A program made the position numbers and the translations under genes. Below are positions 50,887 to 59,542 of a DNA stretch of 64,000 nt, in pieces. The DNA is taken from the NCBI GenBank assembly GCA_967755175.1, contig CBRAFO010000001.1:1-64000 (forward strand), given 5' to 3'. The notes beneath the pieces were generated by a model. It was not told the DNA's origin, ran no database searches, and was given only the letters and a program-made list of their open reading frames with translations. Source of the stretch: Rariglobus sp967755175 (GTDB taxonomy: Bacteria > Verrucomicrobiota > Verrucomicrobiia > Opitutales > Opitutaceae). Each line of letters starts with the position of its first letter. The first letter of the stretch is position 1.

Positions 50887-50918
50887 CGCGCGTCGGACGC
50901 CCCTCAGTCCGACGCGCG
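50887..50918 (+). promoter_or_regulatory. Perfect 12-bp intercistronic stem-loop after the biotin carrier gene
   Basis: 50887-50898 pairs perfectly with 50907-50918 around an 8-base loop. It starts 15 bases past the mmdC stop. No U-tract follows, so it is not a full intrinsic terminator. It may stabilise the upstream mRNA or lower read-through, letting carrier exceed beta subunit. Confidence 0.6.
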
Positions 50919-50935
50919 TCAACCCCAGCCCCGCC

Positions 50936-51058
50936 GTGAAACACGCTATTGCTCTCGCCCTTACTATCTACGGGATCGCCGCGGTTATCGCGTTGTTTGT
51001 AGCCGCGTTGATCAAAGGTCTCTTCGTCGTCGTGCGCCGCTTTTCATCGAAGCACTGA
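50936..51058 (+). CDS. Predicted 40-aa single-helix membrane protein
   Basis: A GTG-started frame of 40 codons fills the gap between mmdC and mmdB. It encodes a short polar start, a hydrophobic helix of about 25 residues (Ile/Ala/Leu/Val-rich, residues 4-28) and a basic tail VVVRRFSSKH, as expected for a small inner-membrane subunit with its C-terminus in the cytoplasm. Spacing to the neighbours (64 and 22 bases) suits a gene in the operon. There is no recognised family. It could be an accessory subunit of the decarboxylase. No Shine-Dalgarno is seen, but few genes here have one. Confidence 0.55.
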   Translation: MKHAIALALTIYGIAAVIALFVAALIKGLFVVVRRFSSKH

Positions 51059-51080
51059 GTTACCCCTCGTTCGATCTGTC

Positions 51081-52385
51081 ATGCATGCCTTCAACGTTCT
51101 CGATCTCTTTCAGGGCATCACGACCCTGATCTCCTCGCCACCGACGATTCTTTTCGGGCGGGTGGGATTGATTCTACTCGGTGCAGTGCTGCTCTATTTC
51201 GGAAAGAAAGGCGTGCTTGAGCCTTTGCTGATGATCCCCATGGGCCTTGGCATGATCGCGGTGAACGCAGGGGTGCTCTTCCTTGATCCGATGACCGCGA
51301 GTCACATCGTCGGTGGCACGGCGGCCAATGCTGATCCCGCAGTTGCACAACACCTCGCGGCCCAGGCGTCTGCCGGCCACATGCCCGGCACGTTGTTCAT
51401 GTCTCCGCTGGTAGAGAAAACCGACAGCCTCATGTATCTCATGCAGGTCGATTTTCTCCAGCCGATCTACACGTTTGCCTTCAGCAACGGACTGATCGCC
51501 TGCTTCGTTTTTATGGGCATCGGCGTGTTGCTGGACGTTGGTTTTGTGATCGCCCGTCCTTTCCTGAGCATGTTTCTGGCGCTCTGTGCCGAGCTGGGCA
51601 CCGTCATGACGTTTCCCATCGCGATCGCGTTCGGGCTTAACCCCGGTGAAGCCGCCTCCATCGCCATGGTGGGCGGGGCGGACGGACCGATGGTGCTCTT
51701 CACGTCGCTCACGTTGGCTAGACATCTCTTCGTGCCGATCACCGTCGTTGCTTACCTTTACCTCGGGCTCACGTATGGCGGTTATCCTTACCTGATCCGC
51801 CTGCTCGTCCCGGCCAAGCTGCGCGGCTTAAAGATGCCTCCGAAGCCGCTCGTGAAGGTCACCTCCGACGAAAAGCTCGCGTTCTCCGTAGTCGGTTGTG
51901 CGGTGCTTTGCCTGCTGTTCCCCTCCGCCGCTCCGCTCTTCCTCTCGCTCTTCGTCGGCGTCGCCGTGCGCGAGTCGGGGCTCAAATACTTTATCGCCGT
52001 GATCGACGGTCCGATCCTCTACGGCGCGACCATGTTCCTTGGCCTCCTCCTAGGCGTGCTCTGCGAGGCATCCACGATTCTGGATCCGAAGGTTCTCATC
52101 TTACTCGTCCTTGGCATCATCGCGCTCCTGCTGTCCGCAGTCGGTGGATTGCTGGGCGGTTATGCGGCTTACTTTTTCAGCGGCCGAAAAATCAACCCCG
52201 TGATTGGCATCGCCGGAGTGAGTTGCGTGCCCAGCACCGCCAAGGTGGCGCAGAAGGAAGTGTCCAACGTCTGCCCGGATTCGCTCATTCTGCCCGAGGC
52301 GCTTGGCGCGAACATTTGCGGCGTGATCACCACCGCGATTCTTACCGGCATCTACATCACGCTGATCCCGCTTTTAGGCAAATGA
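51081..52385 (+). CDS. mmdB: Sodium-translocating decarboxylase beta subunit
   Basis: 434 aa with about ten to eleven hydrophobic helices. Family signatures include LMIPMGLGMIAVN, the substrate/Na-site region GGADGPMVLFTSLTLA, and NPVIGIAGVSCVPSTAKVAQ with the conserved Asn/Ser residues. The beta subunit decarboxylates carboxybiotin and exports Na+ ions. Its stop overlaps the following small gene by four bases (ATGA). Confidence 0.95.
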   Translation: MHAFNVLDLFQGITTLISSPPTILFGRVGLILLGAVLLYFGKKGVLEPLLMIPMGLGMIAVNAGVLFLDPMTASHIVGGTAANADPAVAQHLAAQASAGHMPGTLFMSPLVEKTDSLMYLMQVDFLQPIYTFAFSNGLIACFVFMGIGVLLDVGFVIARPFLSMFLALCAELGTVMTFPIAIAFGLNPGEAASIAMVGGADGPMVLFTSLTLARHLFVPITVVAYLYLGLTYGGYPYLIRLLVPAKLRGLKMPPKPLVKVTSDEKLAFSVVGCAVLCLLFPSAAPLFLSLFVGVAVRESGLKYFIAVIDGPILYGATMFLGLLLGVLCEASTILDPKVLILLVLGIIALLLSAVGGLLGGYAAYFFSGRKINPVIGIAGVSCVPSTAKVAQKEVSNVCPDSLILPEALGANICGVITTAILTGIYITLIPLLGK

Positions 52386-52612
52386 CCCCCGCGCTCAAAG
52401 CCTCCGCTGGTTACTGGATTTTCGGCACGGCCATTGCCTTCGCTGGTGTGGTGATCAGCCGCGTCGTGGCGGCGGGTTTTGAGGGACGTGTCCATGCGAT
52501 GTTGGCGCTCACCGGCCAGCTGGTCGCATTCGGCGGGCTGTTGATTATTCTCTTGGGCATTCGGCGCCGATTGCGGCGCGCTCACTCCGACACTCTCTCA
52601 CTCGACTCATAA
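52382..52612 (+). CDS. Small two-helix membrane protein of the decarboxylase cluster
   Basis: 76 aa, starting at an ATG that overlaps the mmdB stop, which implies translational coupling. Two hydrophobic segments (about residues 10-31 and 39-61) are joined by a short EGR-containing loop, and the tail is Arg-rich. No family is recognised. The overlap and conserved direction point to a role in the membrane complex or its assembly; this is inference. Confidence 0.65.
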   Translation: MTPALKASAGYWIFGTAIAFAGVVISRVVAAGFEGRVHAMLALTGQLVAFGGLLIILLGIRRRLRRAHSDTLSLDS

Positions 52613-52627
52613 CTTTCTCCATTCGTC

Positions 52628-52900
52628 ATGACTGCCACACCTGCCGCCACCAACTCGTCAATGGTCACCCCCTTCACCCATGCGCTCATCGCCGCCACAG
52701 TGGATTCGTTTTTCCACGGGCGCGCGCGCATCGTTTCCGCCGAACCTGCCTCCGACCACGTCAAGGCCATCCTTGCGGCTACGGTGCATACCCTGTTCGA
52801 CGGGCGGGCGCGTGTCGTGGCGGTTGATACCCGCCACCCCGACACGGCTTGGGCCAAGGAAGGGCGGCGGGATATCTTCCACTCCCATCGCGTTCGTTAA
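52628..52900 (+). CDS. Epsilon-like (MmdE) small subunit with duplicated motif
   Basis: 90 aa, no membrane helix. The C-terminus WAKEGRRDIFHSHRVR matches the end of the delta subunit (WSMEGRRQIYSSHKVR). In Veillonella the epsilon subunit MmdE is likewise a short protein resembling the C-terminal part of MmdD. Here the helix motif occurs twice: HALIAATVDSFFHGRARIVSAE and AILAATVHTLFDGRARVVAVD. It probably stabilises the complex. The position after mmdB and before birA agrees. Confidence 0.72.
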   Translation: MTATPAATNSSMVTPFTHALIAATVDSFFHGRARIVSAEPASDHVKAILAATVHTLFDGRARVVAVDTRHPDTAWAKEGRRDIFHSHRVR

Positions 52901-52951
52901 CTGGCCGCGCCCCATCTGCTGACTTGGACCGCGAAACCGCCGGATTATCTT

Positions 52952-53734
52952 ATGATCACCGCCGACCCCGTTTCGAAACTTGCCCCGGTCCCTCAAGGAA
53001 CCGGATGGACGATTTCACATCATGCGAGCGTGGTTTCCACGCAAACGCTGGCGCGTGACCTGCCTGCGTGGTCGTCGGTGTGGGCCGACGAGCAAACGTC
53101 CGGGCGTGGACAAGCCGAGCGCACGTTTGTCTCCGATGCGGGCGGCGTGTATCTCACCGCAGTGCTGCCTTATGACGGCGACGCGCTGGCGGCGAAGGGG
53201 TTTGCCCTCGCGGTCGGCTGGGCCGTTTCGGCGGTGCTACTCAGAGCCGGGATAAAGTCGGCACGCTTGCGCTGGCCGAACGACTTGATGGTGGGTATCG
53301 CCAAAGTAGGCGGTATCTTGGTCGATCAAGGTGGACCCAACACGTTGCTCGTCGGCATTGGGCTCAACGTAACCAATCGCCCGTGGGCAGCAGATACCAC
53401 GCTCCAAGGCATCGCCGGTCGGCTCGCGGATGCCTGCGACGAGCGGGATTTACCTGCTCACGATGAATGGGTGACGCGCCTCTTGGGCGCGATCCGGCTG
53501 GCGCATCAGGAATTCACACGTGTGCGCCTCACGGGTTTTGCCCCCGTGTTGAACCGGTGCTGGGGAGAGCCGCGCGAAGTAACACTTGAGCCCGTCCGCG
53601 GAGTGACCCTTTCGGCGACCTGCGGCAGGTTTTTGGGGATCGATACTCATGGGGCCGTGCGTCTGCGCACTGCTCCCGGCGTGGAGGCGAGGGTGCCCGC
53701 TCACCACATCCAGCGACTCCGCGAAGTTGGGTAA
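52952..53734 (+). CDS. birA: Biotin--protein ligase, catalytic domain only
   Basis: 260 aa. The ligase domain has DEQTSGRGQAER (biotinyl-AMP loop), RWPNDLMVGIAKVGGILVD with the catalytic Lys, and GIGLNVTNRPW. A C-terminal SH3-like domain follows. There is no N-terminal helix-turn-helix, so this is a class I ligase unlikely to repress transcription. It would attach biotin to Lys98 of the carrier in the same cluster. Confidence 0.92.
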   Translation: MITADPVSKLAPVPQGTGWTISHHASVVSTQTLARDLPAWSSVWADEQTSGRGQAERTFVSDAGGVYLTAVLPYDGDALAAKGFALAVGWAVSAVLLRAGIKSARLRWPNDLMVGIAKVGGILVDQGGPNTLLVGIGLNVTNRPWAADTTLQGIAGRLADACDERDLPAHDEWVTRLLGAIRLAHQEFTRVRLTGFAPVLNRCWGEPREVTLEPVRGVTLSATCGRFLGIDTHGAVRLRTAPGVEARVPAHHIQRLREVG

Positions 53735-53770
53735 GGGAGTGAGGTCAATGCTACGCTTGCGGCGTGGCGT

Positions 53771-54304
53771 TCAGAAAACGCCGCTGCTACGACGGGCGAC
53801 CCAGTCGATGATCGCGGCGCCGTTTCCGTCGAGGCGCCAGATGAGATTAAGAAACTCGGCCGGGTGAATGTCGTGTGCTTTGAAAAATTTCCGGTCTCCG
53901 CTGCAACCATACATCATGGACGAGGGGAGTTCGCCACGCAGCTTGGCCCGGGCCTTGGGCATGATCCGCGGCAACCACTCGATGCTGTTCACGGACTCGG
54001 TCTTTCCCGGCCACGTGGCAGGATCAGCGATGACTCCGGTCCATTTGCCATGCTGGACGTTGAGGAAGTAGTCGCGGCGGAGATATTCGATACCCAAGGC
54101 GATGTCGTAGCCGGGCTCGCCGTCGTAGTTGGTGTGGTCCTCGGCGTAATCGTAGAGGTGTTGCGCGGTGAGGCCGTTGCTCGCGAGCCAGGCGGATTCA
54201 TCGGACGTGAAATAGGCTTCAGCACCTCGTCGACCGCTTGCATAGAGGGCGACGGCCTTGTCGTAGAGCGTTCGGAACGTTTGGGCGAAGGTGTAGTGAC
54301 TCAT
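53771..54304 (-). CDS. DUF5069 family protein
   Basis: 177 aa from the ATG at 54304 (the frame extends 12 codons further upstream without sense). Typical DUF5069 sequence: AQHLYDYAEDHTNYDGEPGYDIALGIEYLRRDYFLNVQHG, and HDIHPAEFLNLIWRLDGN near the end. Soluble, no signal peptide. The family is common in verrucomicrobia and has no assigned function. It is convergent with birA and divergent from the protease gene. Confidence 0.8.
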   Translation of the reverse strand: MSHYTFAQTFRTLYDKAVALYASGRRGAEAYFTSDESAWLASNGLTAQHLYDYAEDHTNYDGEPGYDIALGIEYLRRDYFLNVQHGKWTGVIADPATWPGKTESVNSIEWLPRIMPKARAKLRGELPSSMMYGCSGDRKFFKAHDIHPAEFLNLIWRLDGNGAAIIDWVARRSSGVF

Positions 54305-54416
54305 GGGCGGTATGGCAGAAACGTTAGCGCAACGGCGCAACGACGCAAAGCGGGTCTCTCTAAAATGGCGGACACTGTCGCGTTGCGCTTTGAGCGCTGG
54401 TCTCTAGCCCTCGCGC

Positions 54417-55331
54417 ATGACGCCAACCCGGCAAGGTTCCCTCAAATTGTTTCGCCTCCTCGGCATCGACGTGCACCTACACTGGTCGTGGTTCCTGGTG
54501 GCTTACTACTCGATGTCGTCGCGTTTTAAAAACTACGACTCGCCGCTCTGGGGCGTTTTGGAATACCTCGCGCTGTTCGCGATCGTGCTCATGCACGAGT
54601 TCGGCCACTCGCTGGCCTGTCGGCAGGTGGGCGGAAAATCCGACCAGATCGTGCTCTGGCCGCTGGGTGGTGTGGCGTATGTCGCGCCGCCGTCACGTGC
54701 TGGGGCGACATTGTGGAGCATTGCGGCAGGTCCGTTGGTTAACGTGATCCTGATGCCGGTGTTGTTTGGGGCCTTGGTGCTGGCGAAACGGTCCGGCTGG
54801 GCCCACGAGAGCTCGCTGGATGCCTTTAAGTTTATCCGCGCGGTGGCGTGGATAAACCTATCGCTGCTGATCTTTAATTTGCTGCCGGTCTATCCTCTCG
54901 ATGGCGGGCAAATCTTGCGGTCGATTCTGTGGTTTCCGCTTGGTCGGGCGCGCAGTCTGATGGCGGCCACGGTGATTGGGCTAATGGGCGGATTGGGCCT
55001 CGTGGCCCTTGCCGTGTGGCAGGGTGAAATCTGGCTCGGGCTGATCGCGCTTTTTATCCTGATACAGTGCTGGAAATCGTTCCGCTTGGCGCGGCTGCTG
55101 CGCAAGGCGGAGACGCTTCCGCGTCGTGACGACCATGCGTGTCCGGTGTGCCGGAGTTCGCCGCCGATTGGGCCTTATTGGGTATGCCGGCAATGTCACC
55201 AACCCTTCGACACATTCGCGTCCAAGACAGTCTGTCCTCATTGCCAAACGGCCCACGAAGTCACGACCTGTCCCGATTGCGGGGCGAGCGGATCGTTTCT
55301 CTCGTGGGACCGGTCTATTCGCGAAGTCTGA
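54417..55331 (+). CDS. Site-2-protease-type M50 metalloprotease with C-terminal zinc ribbons
   Basis: 304 aa. The zinc site HEFGH is at residues 60-64 inside a membrane helix; the third ligand region is LLPVYPLDGGQILR (about 158-171). About six hydrophobic helices precede residue 225. The soluble tail has four CxxC knuckles (CPVC, CRQC, CPHC, CPDC), i.e. two zinc ribbons, unusual for short SpoIVFB-like proteases. It would cleave membrane proteins within the bilayer; the tail may choose the substrate or bind nucleic acid. The stop abuts the RNase R stop on the other strand. Confidence 0.87.
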   Translation: MTPTRQGSLKLFRLLGIDVHLHWSWFLVAYYSMSSRFKNYDSPLWGVLEYLALFAIVLMHEFGHSLACRQVGGKSDQIVLWPLGGVAYVAPPSRAGATLWSIAAGPLVNVILMPVLFGALVLAKRSGWAHESSLDAFKFIRAVAWINLSLLIFNLLPVYPLDGGQILRSILWFPLGRARSLMAATVIGLMGGLGLVALAVWQGEIWLGLIALFILIQCWKSFRLARLLRKAETLPRRDDHACPVCRSSPPIGPYWVCRQCHQPFDTFASKTVCPHCQTAHEVTTCPDCGASGSFLSWDRSIREV

Positions 55332-57818
55332 TCAGCGTTTCTTGGACTTGGTGCCTTTGCCGCGATGAGGCTTCTTCTCTTTTTTCGAAGGATGCGACCG
55401 CTTTTTCTCGGGCACGGACGGCTTCGGGCGTTCGGCGCGTTCCGTGCGTTCTGACGCGAATGGGACGTCGTTCGCCGGAGCTTTGCCCTCGGTGGGGGCG
55501 GGGCGGAAGTCGATCAGGCGTTTGAAACGATCAACCTTTTCCACTGCGACGTCCAAGTGGGCGGCGAGTTGGAAGACCTTTTTGCTTCGGCGGCCAACGA
55601 GGGCATCGCCCGCGTTGTTGATGGTGTAAACATCGTCGGTCATCGCGCTCATCGGGATGAAACCAAACGTCATCGACTCGGTCAGCTCCACGAAGAGTCC
55701 ATTGGGGCGCACATCGGTGATGACAGCGGCGAACGTGCTCTTCTTTTCCTTGGCGAGTTCGCGTTCGAAGAATTCCAGCAGCTTGATTTTGACGCTTTCG
55801 CGCTCGGCTTCGGTGGAGTTGATCTCGGTGAGGCTGAGGTGCTCGCCGAGGTGGTCCATCTTGGCGGCGTTATACCCGTAGTTGTAGCCGGCGGGAGCGG
55901 CATGCCCCTCGTGCTTGATCAAGTTGTGTCCGAATACGCGGTGGACGACCAAGTCGGAGTAGCGGCGAATGGGCGACGTGAAGTGGGTGTAGTCGTTTTT
56001 CGCGAGGCCGTAATGGCCGTCGGGTGACCCGCGATAGCAGGCCTTCTTCAGACTGCGGAGGAGTTGCGTGCGGAGCGTGTAGCCTTGCGGATGCGTCGAT
56101 AGCGCGTCCAAGAGCTTTACGATCTCCTCGCGTTTGGTGAGGTCGCCGGTGCGGATATCGTAGGTGGCGAGAAACTCGCGGAGTTCGTTGAGTTTGTCGG
56201 CATCGGGCTCGTCGTGGACGCGGTAGAGCGACGGGAGCTTTTGCCCACGAGTGAGGCGGGCCACTGCTTCGTTGGCTGCGAGCATGAACTCTTCGATGAG
56301 CTGATGACTCTCGTCGTGCTCGATTTTTTCGAGACGGTCGGCGTAGCCCTCGGCATCGACGAAGACCTTGGTTTCGGGCATGTCGAGGTCGAGCGAACCG
56401 TTGGCCATGCGGTCGTGGCGGAGCTTGGACGCGAGCTTCCAGAGCTGACGCACCCAAGTCTGGAGATCGGTGAGCTCGATGTCGTCGAGCGAGGAGAGGG
56501 CGCGTCCCGTGGAGCCGGTCTGGTGCTTGGGCGGAAGGGGGAGGGCGCGGATCTTCGCGAGGCTTTTTTCGAAGAGGAGCGCGTAGGCTTGTTTATAGGT
56601 GAGGCGTTTGCGGCTGCGGATTACCGTGTTGGCAAACGTATGGGCTTTGGGACGGCCCTTGGCGTCGAAGACGAGAAAAACGGCCTTGGTCAGGCGATCC
56701 TGCGCTTCGACGAGGGAGCAAAGGCCATTGGATAATTTTTCCGGCAGCATCGGAATGACGGTGCCGACGAGATAGGTGGAGTTGCCGCGACGTTGGGCTT
56801 CTTTGTCGAGTTCGGTGCCGGGCTTCACGTAGGTGGAGACGTCGGCGATGTGAATGCCCACGCGAATGTCTCCATGCTCCAGATATTCGATAGAGAGCGC
56901 GTCGTCGAAGTCCTTGGCGTCATCAGGATCGATCGTAAACGTGGGGATCTCGCGGTAATCGAGGCGGCCGGTGAGTTCACCCGGCTGCACGGTGTCGGGA
57001 AGCGAGGCGACTTCGCGTTCGACGGCGACCGGGAAGGTCGGGTCGAGTTTGAACTTGTGATAGATGCCGGCGAGTTCCGCGCGGGGTTCGAAGGTTTTTC
57101 CGAGGCGCTCGATGATCTCACCCTGAATCAGCTGGCTGCGCTTGGTCCATTCAGCGAGGCGCACGACGACCTTGTCACCAGGGACGGGCGAGGGGTTGAG
57201 CTTGGTGCTGGCGGGATCGGCGACGGAGATCTCGTGAAAGATGCGGGGATCGTCGGGTTTAACGTAATACGAGCTGCGGATTTTCTGGAGGTTGCCCACG
57301 ACGGTTTCGAGCGCGCGTTCGACCACGCGCATGACGCGACCCGTGCGTTCAGTGCCGCGCCCGTCGCGACGCTGGCGGATACCCGGATTCACGGCGATTT
57401 CGACGATGTCGCCATGGAGAGCGACGCCAGTGTCCTCGGGAAAAATCTGAATCGAATCGGGGGCTGGTCCAGGACCGGCGCGGGGCGGCACGACGAACGC
57501 CGAGCCACCGGCTCGAAAACTGATCTTGCCCGTTATCGTGTCGGTGCCGGAGCCGCTCGATGACGATGCGGAGCGCGCAGAACTTGGGTGGAAGGTGCCG
57601 CGCTCTTTCCCGTGATGGGAAGACGTGCCGCCGGGGAGGGCGATGCGGTCGCCTTTAACGAGGGCGAGTTCGCCCTTGGAGAGCAAGGTGCGCACCTCGT
57701 GGGCGAGCAGGGGGCGCTGTTTTTTATTGAGGCCCAGTGCCCGTGAGAGATCGAGAATCGTGGAGGGGCGGTAGTCGGTTTGACGAAGGAGTTCCAGGAG
57801 CGGTTCGCGGAATTTCAT
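55332..57818 (-). CDS. rnr: Ribonuclease R
   Basis: 828 aa. An N-terminal winged-helix-like region (1-60) is followed by cold-shock domains, the RNB catalytic domain with FTIDPDDAKDFDDALS (acidic metal site, about 290-305) and VSTYVKPGTELDKEAQRRGNSTYL, an S1 domain (about 690-770), and a Lys/Arg/Pro-rich tail from 780. It degrades structured RNA 3' to 5'. A 7-bp stem-loop (57839-57845 with 57856-57862) lies about 20 bases before the start codon and could be in the leader. Confidence 0.94.
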   Translation of the reverse strand: MKFREPLLELLRQTDYRPSTILDLSRALGLNKKQRPLLAHEVRTLLSKGELALVKGDRIALPGGTSSHHGKERGTFHPSSARSASSSSGSGTDTITGKISFRAGGSAFVVPPRAGPGPAPDSIQIFPEDTGVALHGDIVEIAVNPGIRQRRDGRGTERTGRVMRVVERALETVVGNLQKIRSSYYVKPDDPRIFHEISVADPASTKLNPSPVPGDKVVVRLAEWTKRSQLIQGEIIERLGKTFEPRAELAGIYHKFKLDPTFPVAVEREVASLPDTVQPGELTGRLDYREIPTFTIDPDDAKDFDDALSIEYLEHGDIRVGIHIADVSTYVKPGTELDKEAQRRGNSTYLVGTVIPMLPEKLSNGLCSLVEAQDRLTKAVFLVFDAKGRPKAHTFANTVIRSRKRLTYKQAYALLFEKSLAKIRALPLPPKHQTGSTGRALSSLDDIELTDLQTWVRQLWKLASKLRHDRMANGSLDLDMPETKVFVDAEGYADRLEKIEHDESHQLIEEFMLAANEAVARLTRGQKLPSLYRVHDEPDADKLNELREFLATYDIRTGDLTKREEIVKLLDALSTHPQGYTLRTQLLRSLKKACYRGSPDGHYGLAKNDYTHFTSPIRRYSDLVVHRVFGHNLIKHEGHAAPAGYNYGYNAAKMDHLGEHLSLTEINSTEAERESVKIKLLEFFERELAKEKKSTFAAVITDVRPNGLFVELTESMTFGFIPMSAMTDDVYTINNAGDALVGRRSKKVFQLAAHLDVAVEKVDRFKRLIDFRPAPTEGKAPANDVPFASERTERAERPKPSVPEKKRSHPSKKEKKPHRGKGTKSKKR

Positions 57819-58042
57819 GTCGGTTCTAAAGGTGCCTCAAGCCCCGGAAACGCCTGGGGCTTTCAATTGCTCCGAAGGCAACTCGTCGCATTGATGCGCG
57901 GCGATGAAAATCGGCTGTTTTACATCGTTAAGAAAACAGTTCAAGACTCGACAACGCGAAGGGATGCGCGAGAACATTGCCGCAGAAACCCGGGCAAACG
58001 GTTCACCTTTGCCGGCTGTTTATCAACCCCACTTCGATACCC

Positions 58043-59485
58043 GTGAAAATCGTTCAAGTCGCCAGCGAGTTGTTCCCTTATGTCAAAACCGGCGGCCTTG
58101 CAGATGCGGTGGCTGCGCTTTCGGCCACGCTGGCGGAACGAGGGCACGAGGTCGCGATCTTCCTTCCCGGTTATCGTGCGGCGGTCGATCACCCGCTGGC
58201 GGCCGGCGCGCAACGCACCCTCGGACTTCGTGTCGAGATGGGCGACGTGTTCATGACCGGAGAGGTTCGTTCGTTTTCACCGGCGAAAAATCTCACGATT
58301 CACCTCGTCTGCCGCGAAGAGTTCTTCGATCGCCGCAATCCTTACGGAACGCCGGAACGCGATTACGAGGACAATCACCACCGGTTCATTTTTTTCTGCA
58401 AGGGCGTGGTCGAGGCCATGCGTTTTCTCGAGCTGCGGGCCGATGTGATTCATGGCCACGACTGGCAATGCGGGCTGCTTCCCTTGTTGGTGCGGCACGC
58501 GGAACAGCGCTACGGAATCACGCTGGCGATGAAGACGGTGTTCACGATTCACAACATCGCGTTTCAGGGCGTGTTTCCCATGGGCGCGTTCGGCTGCACC
58601 AACCTTCCGGATGAACTGATGAGCATCGATGGCGTCGAATTCTACGGGCGCATGAACATGATGAAGGGTGGCATCCTTTTCGCCGACCAGGTGACCACCG
58701 TGAGCCCGCGTTATGCACGCGAGATACAGACGTCGGAGTTCGGCTGTGGACTCGATGGCGTGGTGGCGACCCGGTCCGACGACATTGCCGGTTTGATTAA
58801 TGGCATCGATACCGAGGTCTGGAATCCGGCGACCGATAAGCTCATCCCGGGAAACTTCACAGTAGACAATCTCACCGGCAAGGCAGTGTGTCGTGCCGAC
58901 CTGCTCAAGCGCGGTGGATTCGATCCGAAGTTCACCGGTCCGGTTTTCGGCATGGTGTGTCGCGTGACGGAGCAAAAAGGCGTCGATCTCGTGCTCAGCA
59001 ACGCGGACTTCTTCATTCGCAACGATGTTCGCCTGATCGTGCTGGGGACGGGCGAAAAACGCCTCGAAGCCGGCTTGCGGGATCTGGCTGCCGCTGCGCC
59101 CGGACATGTATTCCTCGCTACGCGGCTGGACGAAGGCATGAGCCATCTAATCGAGGCGGGCAGCGATTTCTTCCTGATGCCGTCGCGCTTCGAACCCTGC
59201 GGTTTGAACCAAATGTATTCCCAAGTTTATGGGACGATTCCACTCGTGACGCGCGTCGGCGGGCTGGCCGATACAGTTGCCGACATCGATCAAAACCCCA
59301 CGACCGGAAGCGGGATCACATTTCCCGTCAGCGTCACGGGCGTGGGTGCCGGGCTGGCGCGGTCGTTGGCGCTCTTTGCCGACAAACCGCTGTTCGAGAC
59401 GACCCGGGCACGTGGCATGCGCAAGGATTTCAGCTGGGCGAAAACCGCGCAGGCCTACGAAGCCATCTACGAAAACGCCCTCTAG
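58043..59485 (+). CDS. glgA: Glycogen synthase (ADP-glucose type)
   Basis: 480 aa from the GTG at 58043 (VKIVQVASELFPYVKTGGLADAV is the canonical N-terminus with the KTGGL nucleotide-sugar motif). GHDWQCGLLPL and FTIHNIAFQG follow; the C-terminal GT-B domain has EPCGLNQMYSQVYGTIPLVTRVGGLADTV. GT5 enzyme that adds glucose from ADP-glucose to glycogen. The longer frame from 57977 has no homology. No other glycogen gene is in the window. Confidence 0.94.
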   Translation: MKIVQVASELFPYVKTGGLADAVAALSATLAERGHEVAIFLPGYRAAVDHPLAAGAQRTLGLRVEMGDVFMTGEVRSFSPAKNLTIHLVCREEFFDRRNPYGTPERDYEDNHHRFIFFCKGVVEAMRFLELRADVIHGHDWQCGLLPLLVRHAEQRYGITLAMKTVFTIHNIAFQGVFPMGAFGCTNLPDELMSIDGVEFYGRMNMMKGGILFADQVTTVSPRYAREIQTSEFGCGLDGVVATRSDDIAGLINGIDTEVWNPATDKLIPGNFTVDNLTGKAVCRADLLKRGGFDPKFTGPVFGMVCRVTEQKGVDLVLSNADFFIRNDVRLIVLGTGEKRLEAGLRDLAAAAPGHVFLATRLDEGMSHLIEAGSDFFLMPSRFEPCGLNQMYSQVYGTIPLVTRVGGLADTVADIDQNPTTGSGITFPVSVTGVGAGLARSLALFADKPLFETTRARGMRKDFSWAKTAQAYEAIYENAL

Positions 59486-59542
59486 TTCTTCAGGCGTGCG
59501 GTAACGACCGCGACGGTCGATGGCTCCTGCGCCGGGCGGGGG

